From contig JAEPMD010000020.1 of NCBI GenBank assembly GCA_017644105.1, positions 1 through 64,000 of the forward strand: 64,000 bases of DNA. Direction: 5' to 3'. Of this stretch, positions 36,679 to 45,397 are shown piece by piece; the first letter of the stretch is position 1, and every line of letters begins with the position of its first letter. The translations under genes were made by a program, and so were the position numbers. This stretch comes from Rhizobiaceae bacterium. Lineage in GTDB: Bacteria > Pseudomonadota > Alphaproteobacteria > Rhizobiales > Rhizobiaceae. The notes under the pieces were generated by a model. The model saw only the letters and a program-made list of their open reading frames with translations, had not been told where the DNA came from and did no database searches.

Positions 36679-37455
36679 TTAGTGACCTAGATAAACTTCA
36701 ACGACTTTGGGGTCCTTCTGGACATGTTCCATTGACCCCTCAGACAACACTTTGCCTTGGTGTAAAACAGTCACACGGTGTGCAATGTCCTCGACAAATT
36801 TCATGTCGTGTTCAATCACAATCACAGAATGGTTCTTGATAATCTTGTTTAAAAGTTCCGCTGTCTTGATGCGTTCTGAAACGCTCATGCCAGCCACGGG
36901 TTCATCCAACATGAGAAGTTCAGGGCTTTGAATCAGCAGCATCCCAATCTCAAGCCATTGCTTTTGGCCATGACTTAATATAGCCGCAGGCGTATCGAGT
37001 AGGTCTTGTAAAAAGATCATCTCCGCAACTTCTTCAACACGGGAAATCACCTCTTGATCGCGATTGAAAAATATCGCACCAACAACATTTTTTCCACGTG
37101 GAAAAGAAAGTTCGAGATTTTCAAAAACCGTTAAATCTTCATAGATCGACGGGTTTTGAAATTTACGACCGACACCAGTGTGAACAATCTGATGTTCTTT
37201 CATTGATGTCAGTTCTTTGCCACGGAATTTTATCGAGCCATTTGTCGCTTGTGTTCGCCCGCAGATGAGATCCAACACCGTTGTCTTGCCCGCTCCATTA
37301 GGCCCAATAATCACACGAATTTCATTTTCCTCGACATAAAAAGATAGATCACTAACGGCTTTAAAGCCGTCGAATGAAACTGTGAGGTTTTCAACCGCCA
37401 GAAGGAAATCTTTTTGGTCCGCCTGAGGTCCCTTATTTGCTAGACTTGGAGACAT
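36679..37455 (-). CDS. urtD: Urea/short-chain amide ABC transporter ATP-binding protein UrtD
   Basis: 258 residues. Walker A is GPNGAGKTT, and the signature region is LSHGQKQWLEIGMLL, the UrtD/LivG variant. Walker B is LLMLDEPVAGMS. The N-terminal extension of about 20 residues is common in UrtD. It lies 9 bp after urtC. Confidence 0.92.
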   Translation of the reverse strand: MSPSLANKGPQADQKDFLLAVENLTVSFDGFKAVSDLSFYVEENEIRVIIGPNGAGKTTVLDLICGRTQATNGSIKFRGKELTSMKEHQIVHTGVGRKFQNPSIYEDLTVFENLELSFPRGKNVVGAIFFNRDQEVISRVEEVAEMIFLQDLLDTPAAILSHGQKQWLEIGMLLIQSPELLMLDEPVAGMSVSERIKTAELLNKIIKNHSVIVIEHDMKFVEDIAHRVTVLHQGKVLSEGSMEHVQKDPKVVEVYLGH

Positions 37456-37464
37456 TTTACTTTC

Positions 37465-38607
37465 CTATTCCGCTGGCGCTTTGGGAGTTGAATTGGCAAC
37501 ATTTTCTATCGGCGTCCCGGCCTTAGGCTTGTTGCTAAATTTCTTGAAAAACGGTGCAATGTAACTGGAATAGAGACCTGCAAGACCATTGGGGAAGGCC
37601 ATCACAACCGCGATAAACATACCGCCCATGGCAAAGAGCCAAAGTTCCGGGAAAGTTTCAGAAAATGTCGTTTTTGCAAAGTTGACCGCCAGCGCGCCAA
37701 TGACAGCGCCAAAGATGGAAAGGCGACCACCAACAGCTGCAAAAATAACCATTTCAATCGACGGCACGATGCCCACAAAGGACGGAGACATAAATCCAAC
37801 CTGAAGGGTAAACATCGCACCGCCAATACCTGAAAATGCGGCAGCAAGACAAAAGATAAAGACTTTAAAATCCGCCACGCTATAGCCTGAAAACCGAACC
37901 CGATCTTCTTGCTCCCGCATGGCAATCAACAATCTTCCAAATTTTGAAATCCGCACAAACTGCGCCAACATAATAACGATCAAAAGTAGAAGCGCGTTCA
38001 CAAAATATAATACATATTTTGCGGAATCGGTTCGAATATCCCAACCAAGTAATGTGCGCAGATCTGTGATGCCATTAATGCCGCCAGTATAGCCTTGCTG
38101 GCCGACGATCAGGATTGTTAAAATCGCGGCAATTGCTTGTGTGATGATGGCAAAATATACCCCGCCCACGCGTCGTTGGAACATCGCCTGCCCGATAATA
38201 AAGGCAAGAATAGAAGGAACCACGACAATCGCAATTAATGTGAACGGGAGTGAGTTAAATGGCTGCCACCACCAAGGTAATTCTGTTAACTGGTTCCAAT
38301 CCATGAAGTCTGGAATACCGGGTGTCGATTGAATGGACGTGTTTTCAGGGGTTGATGCTTCCAGTTTCAAAAACATTGCCATGCAATAGCCACCAAGGCC
38401 AAAAAAGATGCCTTGGCCAAGGCTTAAAATACCGCCCATGCCCCAGCACAAAACAAGGCCGATCGCCACAAAGGCATAGGTTAAATATTTGCCCACCAAG
38501 TTAAGACGAAAAATATCTATGACAGCAGGAAAAACAATCAGGAGCACTGCTGCGATGATCGCAAACCCAACCCATTCGGATTTATCAAAAAGACGAGTAA
38601 ATTTCAT
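37465..38607 (-). CDS. urtC: Urea/short-chain amide ABC transporter permease UrtC
   Basis: 380 residues from MKFTRLFDKSEW, with GGAG upstream; a longer frame from 38679 would run into urtB and is unlikely. About ten membrane spans are visible. The motifs WGMGGILSLGQGIFFGLGGYCMAMFLKLE and AAVGGRLSIFGAVIGALAVNFAKTTFSE are those of UrtC. A proline/lysine-rich cytoplasmic tail follows the last span. Confidence 0.92.
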   Translation of the reverse strand: MKFTRLFDKSEWVGFAIIAAVLLIVFPAVIDIFRLNLVGKYLTYAFVAIGLVLCWGMGGILSLGQGIFFGLGGYCMAMFLKLEASTPENTSIQSTPGIPDFMDWNQLTELPWWWQPFNSLPFTLIAIVVVPSILAFIIGQAMFQRRVGGVYFAIITQAIAAILTILIVGQQGYTGGINGITDLRTLLGWDIRTDSAKYVLYFVNALLLLIVIMLAQFVRISKFGRLLIAMREQEDRVRFSGYSVADFKVFIFCLAAAFSGIGGAMFTLQVGFMSPSFVGIVPSIEMVIFAAVGGRLSIFGAVIGALAVNFAKTTFSETFPELWLFAMGGMFIAVVMAFPNGLAGLYSSYIAPFFKKFSNKPKAGTPIENVANSTPKAPAE

Positions 38608-38620
38608 TTTGGGTCTCCGT

Positions 38621-39547
38621 TTATTTGCGAACTTTAAGTGTGAAAAGGCCTTGCGGGCGCAGCATGAGAATGCCAACAACCGTCAGGAGTGTGAGAACCT
38701 TTGCCATCGACCCACTCATGAAGAATTCCATGGTCGATTGGGCCTGTGAGATAGTAAAAGCAGACGCAATGGTACCGAGCAGACTTGCCGCGCCACCAAA
38801 CACAACCACCAAGAATGTATCGACGATATAAAGCTGTCCTGCTGTCGGTCCCGTTGAACCGATCATGGTAAAGGCTGAACCTGCAACACCTGCAATGCCG
38901 CAACCAAGACCAAAAGTTAAACGGTCAACCATTTTTGTATTGATACCGACAGCACCCGCCATCGTCCGGTTCTGCACAACAGCGCGAACTTTCTTGCCCC
39001 AGATCGATTTGTACATAATAAATGCAACACCGAGCGTAATCGCTGTTGTAAGCGCCATCACAAACAATCCGTTGATTGGGACTTCAATTATATCTGTGAG
39101 CGCGACTGATCCTAAAAGCCATTCCGGCAGAGATACGCCGACTTCGCGCGCGCCAAAAACCGAGCGATAGAATTGCTGCAGGATTAAGGACAGGCCCCAA
39201 GTGGCGAGAAGCGTATCCAATGGCCTTTTATAAAGATGTCGGATCAGCGCCCATTCAACGATAACACCGAGTGTTCCAGACACAAAGAAGGCAAGGATCA
39301 TCGCGACAAAGAAATAAACGCCATATAAAGATGGAAGAAAACTCTCAAAGAACAAGGAGCAAAAATAGGTGACATAAGCACCTAAAATCATAAATTCTCC
39401 ATGGGCCATATTGATCACACCCATTTGTCCAAAAATGATCGCAAGCCCTAAAGCCATAAGAACAAAGACCGAGAACAGGATCAAACCAGCAAAACCTTGC
39501 ATGGCTAAAATGGATGAGAATTCAACAATCGTGTAATCACCAATCAT
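38621..39547 (-). CDS. urtB: Urea/short-chain amide ABC transporter permease UrtB
   Basis: 308 residues, typical for UrtB. The GLAIIFGQMGVINMAHGEFMILGAYVTYF and GTLGVIVEWALIRHLYKRPLDTLLATWGLSLILQQ stretches identify the LivH/UrtB family. It is separated from urtA by about 80 bp with a hairpin and from urtC by 13 bp. Confidence 0.92.
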   Translation of the reverse strand: MIGDYTIVEFSSILAMQGFAGLILFSVFVLMALGLAIIFGQMGVINMAHGEFMILGAYVTYFCSLFFESFLPSLYGVYFFVAMILAFFVSGTLGVIVEWALIRHLYKRPLDTLLATWGLSLILQQFYRSVFGAREVGVSLPEWLLGSVALTDIIEVPINGLFVMALTTAITLGVAFIMYKSIWGKKVRAVVQNRTMAGAVGINTKMVDRLTFGLGCGIAGVAGSAFTMIGSTGPTAGQLYIVDTFLVVVFGGAASLLGTIASAFTISQAQSTMEFFMSGSMAKVLTLLTVVGILMLRPQGLFTLKVRK

Positions 39548-39581
39548 CTTTTGGCTCCAAGAATAAAATTCATTGTTTTGA

Positions 39582-39595
39582 GGGGGAGAACCCCC
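39582..39595 (-). terminator. Short GC hairpin between urtA and urtB
   Basis: Five G (39582-39586) and five C (39591-39595) flank a 4-nt loop. On the minus strand it lies just after urtA and is followed by CTCAAAAC, with no T-run. It is likely an mRNA-stabilising or partial termination element that raises the binding protein over the permease. Confidence 0.5.
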
Positions 39596-39627
39596 AGTAC
39601 GGTGACCGGGAGTTCGTCTGGCAGGGC

Positions 39628-40890
39628 CTATTGATAACCTTCTGGGAACGGATCTGGTTCCACGAGTTCTGCTGTCTCATAAACCATTTCATACTGGCCA
39701 TCGGTCTTGGCAAGGCCAACGCGGGTCTTTGACCACAGATGATGGTTATCGTGAATTTTTACATAGCCCTCAGGCGCTTTATCGAATTCGATGCCAGGGG
39801 ATGCCATACGAACCTTGTCGACATCGAAGCTGCCAGCTTTCTCTACAGCCATCTTCCAAAGCCACGGTCCAAGATATGCAGCTTGTGTCACATCACCGAT
39901 GACGATCTCATCACCCCAACGCTCTTTAAACGCTTTCACAAATTCAACGTTGTTCGGATTATCGAGCGATTGAAAATATTTCATACATGCGTATGCGCCA
40001 TTGATATTCTCACCACCAATGCCAAGTATTTCATCCTCGGTAACAGAGATGGTCAAAAGTACCGGTTTTTCCTTGGTCATATCGATACCGGCAGCCTTAA
40101 GCTGCTTGTAGAAGGCAACGTTGGAACCGCCGACCACAATCGCATAAATCACATCAGGTTTTTTCAGTTTGATCTTGTTAATCACAGAATTGAACTGCGT
40201 ATGACCTAGTGGGTAATATTCTTCGCCAACAACCTGGTGACCCAGTTTTTCGATATGTTTGCGCGCAATCTTGTTGGATGTGCGCGGCCAGATATAGTCC
40301 GAACCAAGGAGGAAGAATTTCTTCGCACCTTTGGTTTCTGTGACCCAATCAATACCCGCAATAATTTGCTGTGTTGCTTCTTGACCTGTGTAAATCACGT
40401 TCGGTGACTGCTCGAGACCTTCATAGAAAGTCGGGTAATAAAGCATACCATTATATTGCTCAAAAACTGGCAAAACAGCCTTACGTGATGCGGAAGTCCA
40501 ACATCCCATCACGGATGCGACTTTATCCTGAACAAGCAGTTTTTTAGCCTTCTCTGCGAAGGTTGGCCAGTCAGATGCGCCATCCTCTTGGATATATTCG
40601 ATCTGCCGACCAAGAACACCACCTGATGCATTGATCTGCTCAATGGCGAGTTTTTCCGCCTGTACGGAACCCGTCTCTGAAATCGCCATTGTGCCAGTCA
40701 CCGAATGCAGAATGCCTACGGTAACTTTGTCGTCGGTCACGGCCAATCCTGTTGTGTTCACTTCTGCCGTCGGGAAATCAGAGGCCAAAAGCGGTCCACC
40801 CATCATGGCGATTGCTGGTATAGATGCCATCCCAGCAAGCATATGGCGTCGTGTAATGTTTGAATTATTGTTCGAATTTTCGTCAGTCAT
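39628..40890 (-). CDS. urtA: Urea/short-chain amide ABC transporter substrate-binding protein
   Basis: 420 residues from MTDENSNNNSNITRRHMLAG, with AGGTGA upstream. The RR followed by a hydrophobic stretch (HMLAGMASIPAIAMMGG) suggests Tat export. The mature part shows UrtA/AmiC-type features: VTVGILHSVTGTMAISETGSVQAEKLAIEQIN, VMGCWTSASRKAVLPVFEQYNGMLYYPTFYEGLEQSPN and the C-terminal NHHLWSKTRVG. It is the first gene of the operon running to fmdB. Confidence 0.92.
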   Translation of the reverse strand: MTDENSNNNSNITRRHMLAGMASIPAIAMMGGPLLASDFPTAEVNTTGLAVTDDKVTVGILHSVTGTMAISETGSVQAEKLAIEQINASGGVLGRQIEYIQEDGASDWPTFAEKAKKLLVQDKVASVMGCWTSASRKAVLPVFEQYNGMLYYPTFYEGLEQSPNVIYTGQEATQQIIAGIDWVTETKGAKKFFLLGSDYIWPRTSNKIARKHIEKLGHQVVGEEYYPLGHTQFNSVINKIKLKKPDVIYAIVVGGSNVAFYKQLKAAGIDMTKEKPVLLTISVTEDEILGIGGENINGAYACMKYFQSLDNPNNVEFVKAFKERWGDEIVIGDVTQAAYLGPWLWKMAVEKAGSFDVDKVRMASPGIEFDKAPEGYVKIHDNHHLWSKTRVGLAKTDGQYEMVYETAELVEPDPFPEGYQ

Positions 40891-41149
40891 AATAATCACC
40901 TGTTTCGCTGTTGAATGCGGTTAACTGCTATGACTTGAAGCGAAGCATTTATTTGTGCAGTGCCACAACGGGGCATTTGACGTATTTGACCCCCTCCAAT
41001 TAACTGATATGGTTACGTTGGTTGCATGTGGTAGTGACACTAAGAACCGCAATTTGAGCAGATACAGTCGTTACGCTGCGTATTTTGGGAGGAGGAGTAA
41101 ATTCAACAACTTGCCAGCAAATTTGCTGGCGAGGGAACAGGGTTTTTGA

Positions 41150-44100
41150 ATGTCATCGAGTACTCAAATAACTGGCGCAAGAAGAACCTATAATCGTTGG
41201 GTTGCGGATGAGACTCTGGAAGATTTTGCCTTACGGTTTACTGCCCATGGTGCCCGAAAATGGTCGGTAGCGAGAATATCCAACACGGCCATCGGAGCCG
41301 TCTCATTTTTGGCTCTAGAGGCGATCGGCGCTTCACTCATGCTCAATTATGGTTTCAACACAACCGTCTCTGCTGTGGTGACAACGAGCCTGATCATTTT
41401 TCTGTTGGGCGTCCCAATTTGCTATAATTGTGCAAAATATGGTGTCGATATCGATCTCTTAACCCGTGGGTCCGGATTTGGATATCTTGGCTCAACGATT
41501 ACCTCTCTGATCTACGCCTCGTTCACATTCATATTTTTCGCCATTGAAGCCGCTATTATGGCGAAAGCGTTAGAGCTTTGTTTTTCAATACCGATACCAA
41601 TTGGCTACCTGATCTCAACCTTAATTTTCATTCCACTTGTCACGCATGGCATTTCACTGATCAACAGATTGCAAGCATGGACGCAGCCTATCTGGATCGT
41701 TTTGCAACTCGCCCCGTTCGTTTTTATCATATTTTATGGGTCTTATTCTCAAAGCAGTTGGACTGATTACACCGGTCTTTTAGGTTCAGTTGATGGGCAA
41801 ATTTCCATTGCTCATTTTGGAGCAGCTTCCGCAATTCTGTTTTCACTTACCGCTCAAATTGGTGAACAGGTGGATTACCTGAGATTTCTTCCGCGCAAGA
41901 CGAAGGAGAATAGTTTTCGCTGGTGGTTTGGTCTTTTATCAGCCGGTCCAGGCTGGATAATTTTCGGTGCAATCAAGGTGATTGCAGGATGCTTTTTAGC
42001 CCATTACGCATTTCAGGCTGGCATTGCTTTCAACGATGCTTCCGAACCCGCTCATATGTATATTTCAGCCTTCTCAAAAATGTTTTCCAGTCCTGAAGTC
42101 GCATTGGGAGTAACAGGAATATTTGTGGTGATTTGTCAGATTAAAATCAATGTCACCAACACCTATGCCGGCTCCATTGCCTGGTCCAATTTCTTCTCAC
42201 GACTAACACATTCCCACCCAGGTCGCGTGGTTTGGGTTGTTTTTAACGTTGTAATCGGATTATTGCTTGTTCAATTCGACGCCTATCATGCGCTCGAACA
42301 AATTCTAAGTCTGTATTCAATTGTAGCTGTTGCATGGCTTGCGACAATTGTCGCCGATCTTGTCATCAACAAAAAGCTTGGGTTTGCACCAAAATCCATT
42401 CAGTTCAAACGTGCCTATCTTTACGACATTAATCCAGTCGGTTTCAGTGCAACCTTGCTAGCCTCCATTTTCGCTTTGTTAGGTTATTTTGGTGTTTTTG
42501 GCGAAACTGCGGCTGCCCTATACGCCTATATTGCGCTCATTTTGCCATTTATCATATCGCCTTTGGTCGCTTACTACACAAAGGGTAAATATTACCAAGC
42601 ACGTTCACCAGATCGACACGAAACAAATGCAGATAAAATTGTACACGATCAAAAATGTGACTGTTCCATTTGCCAACATAATTTTGAAAAACAAGACATG
42701 GTTAGCTGCCCATTTTACAATGCGACCATATGCTCTTTGTGCTGTTCTTTAGACGTAAAATGCAACGATGAATGCAAGCCTCAGGCTCAGTTTAACCAAC
42801 AAGTTTCTAACTTTGTGAGGCAGAATTTCTCCAATCGTTTCGCAAAAATCATATTATCAAGAACCGGACGTTACTTTGGTACATTGACAATCGTTTTACT
42901 CTTAATTGGATTGATCATGTCGGTCGTCTTTTATCAGGCAAGACTTGACCTAAACGGTGCAGAACAAGCGATAAATTCCATCTTCATCAACCTGTTTGCA
43001 ACCTCGGTCATCGTATCTGGGATTGCCGTGTGGTTGTTTTTGCTTTCCCACGAAAGCCGTGTAGTCGCGCAGGAAGAAGCCAAACTTCACACGTCACTTT
43101 TACTTGAAGAAATTGAGGCGCATAAGGAAACTGATAGACAATTACAAAACGCTAAAGAGGCTGCAGAATCCGCCAATATGGCAAAAAGTAAATATATAAT
43201 CGGACTAAGCCATGAATTGCGAACGCCACTCAATTCAATATTGGGCTACGCACAATTGTTAGAGCGTCAGAACAATAAAGATGCGTTAATGTCAAATGCG
43301 GCACGCACGATAAGGCGTAGTGGCGATCACTTGGCCGGATTGATCGAAGGCCTTTTAGATATATCCAAGATTGAAGCCGGGCGACTGCAGATATTCAGAG
43401 AACAAACCGCAATTCGGAAACATTTCGATCAAATCGTGGATATGATTTCTCTTCAAGCAAAAGCGAAAAACATAGATTTCAATTTCGAATATTCAGAGAA
43501 CTTTCCGAAATTTGTCTATGCGGATGAGCGCAGATTGCGCCAGGTCTTAATCAATTTACTGTCCAATGCCGTAAAATTTACGGATCAAGGTTCCGTGACG
43601 TTAAAAGCGACCTATCGGAATCAGATTGCGAAAATTGAGGTAAAAGACACAGGAATTGGTATCGCCAGCACTGACCTGGAGCGGATATTTTTGCCATTTG
43701 AAAGAACCGCGGATCCAGCCGCCGGTAATCAGGCACCCGGAACAGGCTTAGGCCTTACAATTACCAAACTGCTTGTGGAAATAATGGGCGGAGAATTACA
43801 GGTTCAGAGTTGTCCTGGCAAGGGGAGCAATTTCACCGTGCGGCTCATGCTAAGCTCTATTCCCGATATTTTAAACAGTCCTAAATCTGAAGCGCAGGCA
43901 ATAGGTTATAAGGGTCCAAAACGCACAATCGCCGTTGCAGATGATGACCCTCTTCAACGACAGTTAATTGTAGACGCGCTTACACCGCTTGAATTTCAAG
44001 TTTTGACCTATTCAGATGGTCAAGAATGCTTGGAAGCTGTTAGAATCAACTGCCCAGATTTGGTGATATTGGATATTGCTATGCCGCGCATGAATGGGTG

Positions 44101-44329
44101 GGAATTATCAGACAGCATTCGCCAAGAGATTTCCAGCAAGCTTCCCATCATCATTGTGTCAGCTGATGCAGGGCTTGAAAATCTACCCACTGATCAAGCA
44201 AGTAATTTTCCATATTTGTTAAAACCTATCGAGATCTCGTCCCTACTTCAATTAATCGGATCAGAGATCGATCTGCAATGGGTTTATTCAAACGATAGCA
44301 ACAAAGAAAAGGTATCTCCAGATGGGTGA
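41150..44329 (+). CDS. Permease-histidine kinase-receiver fusion (NCS1-like transporter domain) with a nine-cysteine cluster
   Basis: 1059 residues. Residues 1-485 form a 12-span transporter domain resembling NCS1 cytosine/purine permeases, with LTRGSGFGYLGSTITSLIYASFTFIFFAIEAAIMAKAL. Residues 503-542 hold nine cysteines (503, 505, 508, 520, 528, 531, 532, 538, 542). Two more spans follow (about 575-595 and 613-632), then a coiled-coil linker. The kinase core has H688 in GLSHELRTPL, the N-box NLLSNAVKF and the G-boxes DTGIGI and GTGLGL. A receiver domain (about 925-1045) has the acceptor aspartate in LVILDIAMPRMNG. It is divergent from urtA and overlaps the following LuxR-type regulator gene by 8 bp. 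It probably senses the amide or urea that the operon imports. Confidence 0.85.
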   Translation: MSSSTQITGARRTYNRWVADETLEDFALRFTAHGARKWSVARISNTAIGAVSFLALEAIGASLMLNYGFNTTVSAVVTTSLIIFLLGVPICYNCAKYGVDIDLLTRGSGFGYLGSTITSLIYASFTFIFFAIEAAIMAKALELCFSIPIPIGYLISTLIFIPLVTHGISLINRLQAWTQPIWIVLQLAPFVFIIFYGSYSQSSWTDYTGLLGSVDGQISIAHFGAASAILFSLTAQIGEQVDYLRFLPRKTKENSFRWWFGLLSAGPGWIIFGAIKVIAGCFLAHYAFQAGIAFNDASEPAHMYISAFSKMFSSPEVALGVTGIFVVICQIKINVTNTYAGSIAWSNFFSRLTHSHPGRVVWVVFNVVIGLLLVQFDAYHALEQILSLYSIVAVAWLATIVADLVINKKLGFAPKSIQFKRAYLYDINPVGFSATLLASIFALLGYFGVFGETAAALYAYIALILPFIISPLVAYYTKGKYYQARSPDRHETNADKIVHDQKCDCSICQHNFEKQDMVSCPFYNATICSLCCSLDVKCNDECKPQAQFNQQVSNFVRQNFSNRFAKIILSRTGRYFGTLTIVLLLIGLIMSVVFYQARLDLNGAEQAINSIFINLFATSVIVSGIAVWLFLLSHESRVVAQEEAKLHTSLLLEEIEAHKETDRQLQNAKEAAESANMAKSKYIIGLSHELRTPLNSILGYAQLLERQNNKDALMSNAARTIRRSGDHLAGLIEGLLDISKIEAGRLQIFREQTAIRKHFDQIVDMISLQAKAKNIDFNFEYSENFPKFVYADERRLRQVLINLLSNAVKFTDQGSVTLKATYRNQIAKIEVKDTGIGIASTDLERIFLPFERTADPAAGNQAPGTGLGLTITKLLVEIMGGELQVQSCPGKGSNFTVRLMLSSIPDILNSPKSEAQAIGYKGPKRTIAVADDDPLQRQLIVDALTPLEFQVLTYSDGQECLEAVRINCPDLVILDIAMPRMNGWELSDSIRQEISSKLPIIIVSADAGLENLPTDQASNFPYLLKPIEISSLLQLIGSEIDLQWVYSNDSNKEKVSPDG

Positions 44330-45287
44330 CTTAGCGCAGAATATGCACAATCCTGCGGCGATAAATTCGAACATTGGTGAAAAAACCATAGTTATGGTCG
44401 TGGATGATGCTGAGGATACTCTCTCTATGCTAACAGATGTTCTGAGCTTAGAAAATCTGCATGTGATTACGGCCAATAGTGGTCCATCAGCGTTACGGAT
44501 CGCCAACGAAAATAGACCTGATGTGATTCTCATGGACGCGATCATGCCTGGGATGGACGGTTTTGAAACCTGCCGCATATTAAAATCCGAGACCGATTTA
44601 TCTGAAATACCTGTTATCTTTATGACCGGACAAGATGACAGCGATCATGTCGTTAAAGCTTTCGCAGTTGGCGGTGTAGACTTTGTTTCCAAACCCACAT
44701 CATTACCGGAACTTATTGCGAGAATGCATGTACATCTTTCCAACGCAAGAAAGGCGAAATCAGCCCGGCATGCGCTTGATATAACAGGCCGAAAAATAGT
44801 CGCAATAGATGAGCATGGGGACATTACTTGGAGTACACCTCAGGCAACAAAGTTACTTCGGCAAAATGGTATTCATTCAGAAAATGGAGAAAAAGTACCC
44901 TGGGCCGTGCTCGCCTGGATTCTGGAAATTAAAAAGCAGACTGTAATCGGCGGAGATCAACAGCTCGAGTATAAATCGCCAGGTACAATTATTATTTTCA
45001 GACATTTGGGCGCCACTCCTGAAGGAGAATTTCTGTTAAGCGTCACAGATCATCAAAAGGGAAGCGACGAGAAGCGTCTGGCTGAGTTTTTCAGTCTCAC
45101 GATGCGTGAAGCTGAAGTCCTGCTCTGGACAACACATGGGAAATCCAACAAGGAAGTCGCTGAAATTCTTTCTCTCTCGCCAAGAACAGTAAACAAACAT
45201 CTCGAGCAAATATTCTCAAAACTCGGCGTTGAAAATCGCACAGCTGCGGCGACACGCACAGTTCGAGTTTTGTGGCAGAATTTTTGA
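44322..45287 (+). CDS. Response regulator with receiver and LuxR-type DNA-binding domain
   Basis: 321 residues. The receiver domain (about 22-140) has the acidic pair DD at 28-29, the phospho-acceptor D72 (VILMDAIMPGMDG) and the lysine in FVSKPT. A middle segment (about 150-245) resembles a degenerate PAS-like linker. The C-terminal LuxR helix-turn-helix is SLTMREAEVLLWTTHGKSNKEVAEILSLSPRTVNKHLEQIFSKLGVENRTAAA. It is the likely output partner of the upstream permease-kinase, acting on the divergent urt-fmd operon. A terminator hairpin follows. Confidence 0.9.
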   Translation: MGDLAQNMHNPAAINSNIGEKTIVMVVDDAEDTLSMLTDVLSLENLHVITANSGPSALRIANENRPDVILMDAIMPGMDGFETCRILKSETDLSEIPVIFMTGQDDSDHVVKAFAVGGVDFVSKPTSLPELIARMHVHLSNARKAKSARHALDITGRKIVAIDEHGDITWSTPQATKLLRQNGIHSENGEKVPWAVLAWILEIKKQTVIGGDQQLEYKSPGTIIIFRHLGATPEGEFLLSVTDHQKGSDEKRLAEFFSLTMREAEVLLWTTHGKSNKEVAEILSLSPRTVNKHLEQIFSKLGVENRTAAATRTVRVLWQNF

Positions 45288-45357
45288 CTTTTTATGGAGT
45301 ATATTAGTCCCAGTTTTAATACGATGAAGAACCGGATACGATCAATCACACGCTAAA

Positions 45358-45378
45358 AGGCACCCCAAAAGGGTGCCT
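45358..45378. terminator. Bidirectional terminator between convergent genes
   Basis: AGGCACCC (45358-45365) and GGGTGCCT (45371-45378) pair perfectly around a short loop. On the minus strand TTTTAGCG follows; on the plus strand only CATTTG follows. It separates the LuxR-type regulator gene and the RTX-type gene, whose ends face each other. Confidence 0.65.
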
Positions 45379-45397
45379 CATTTGTCTCGTCCAATTC

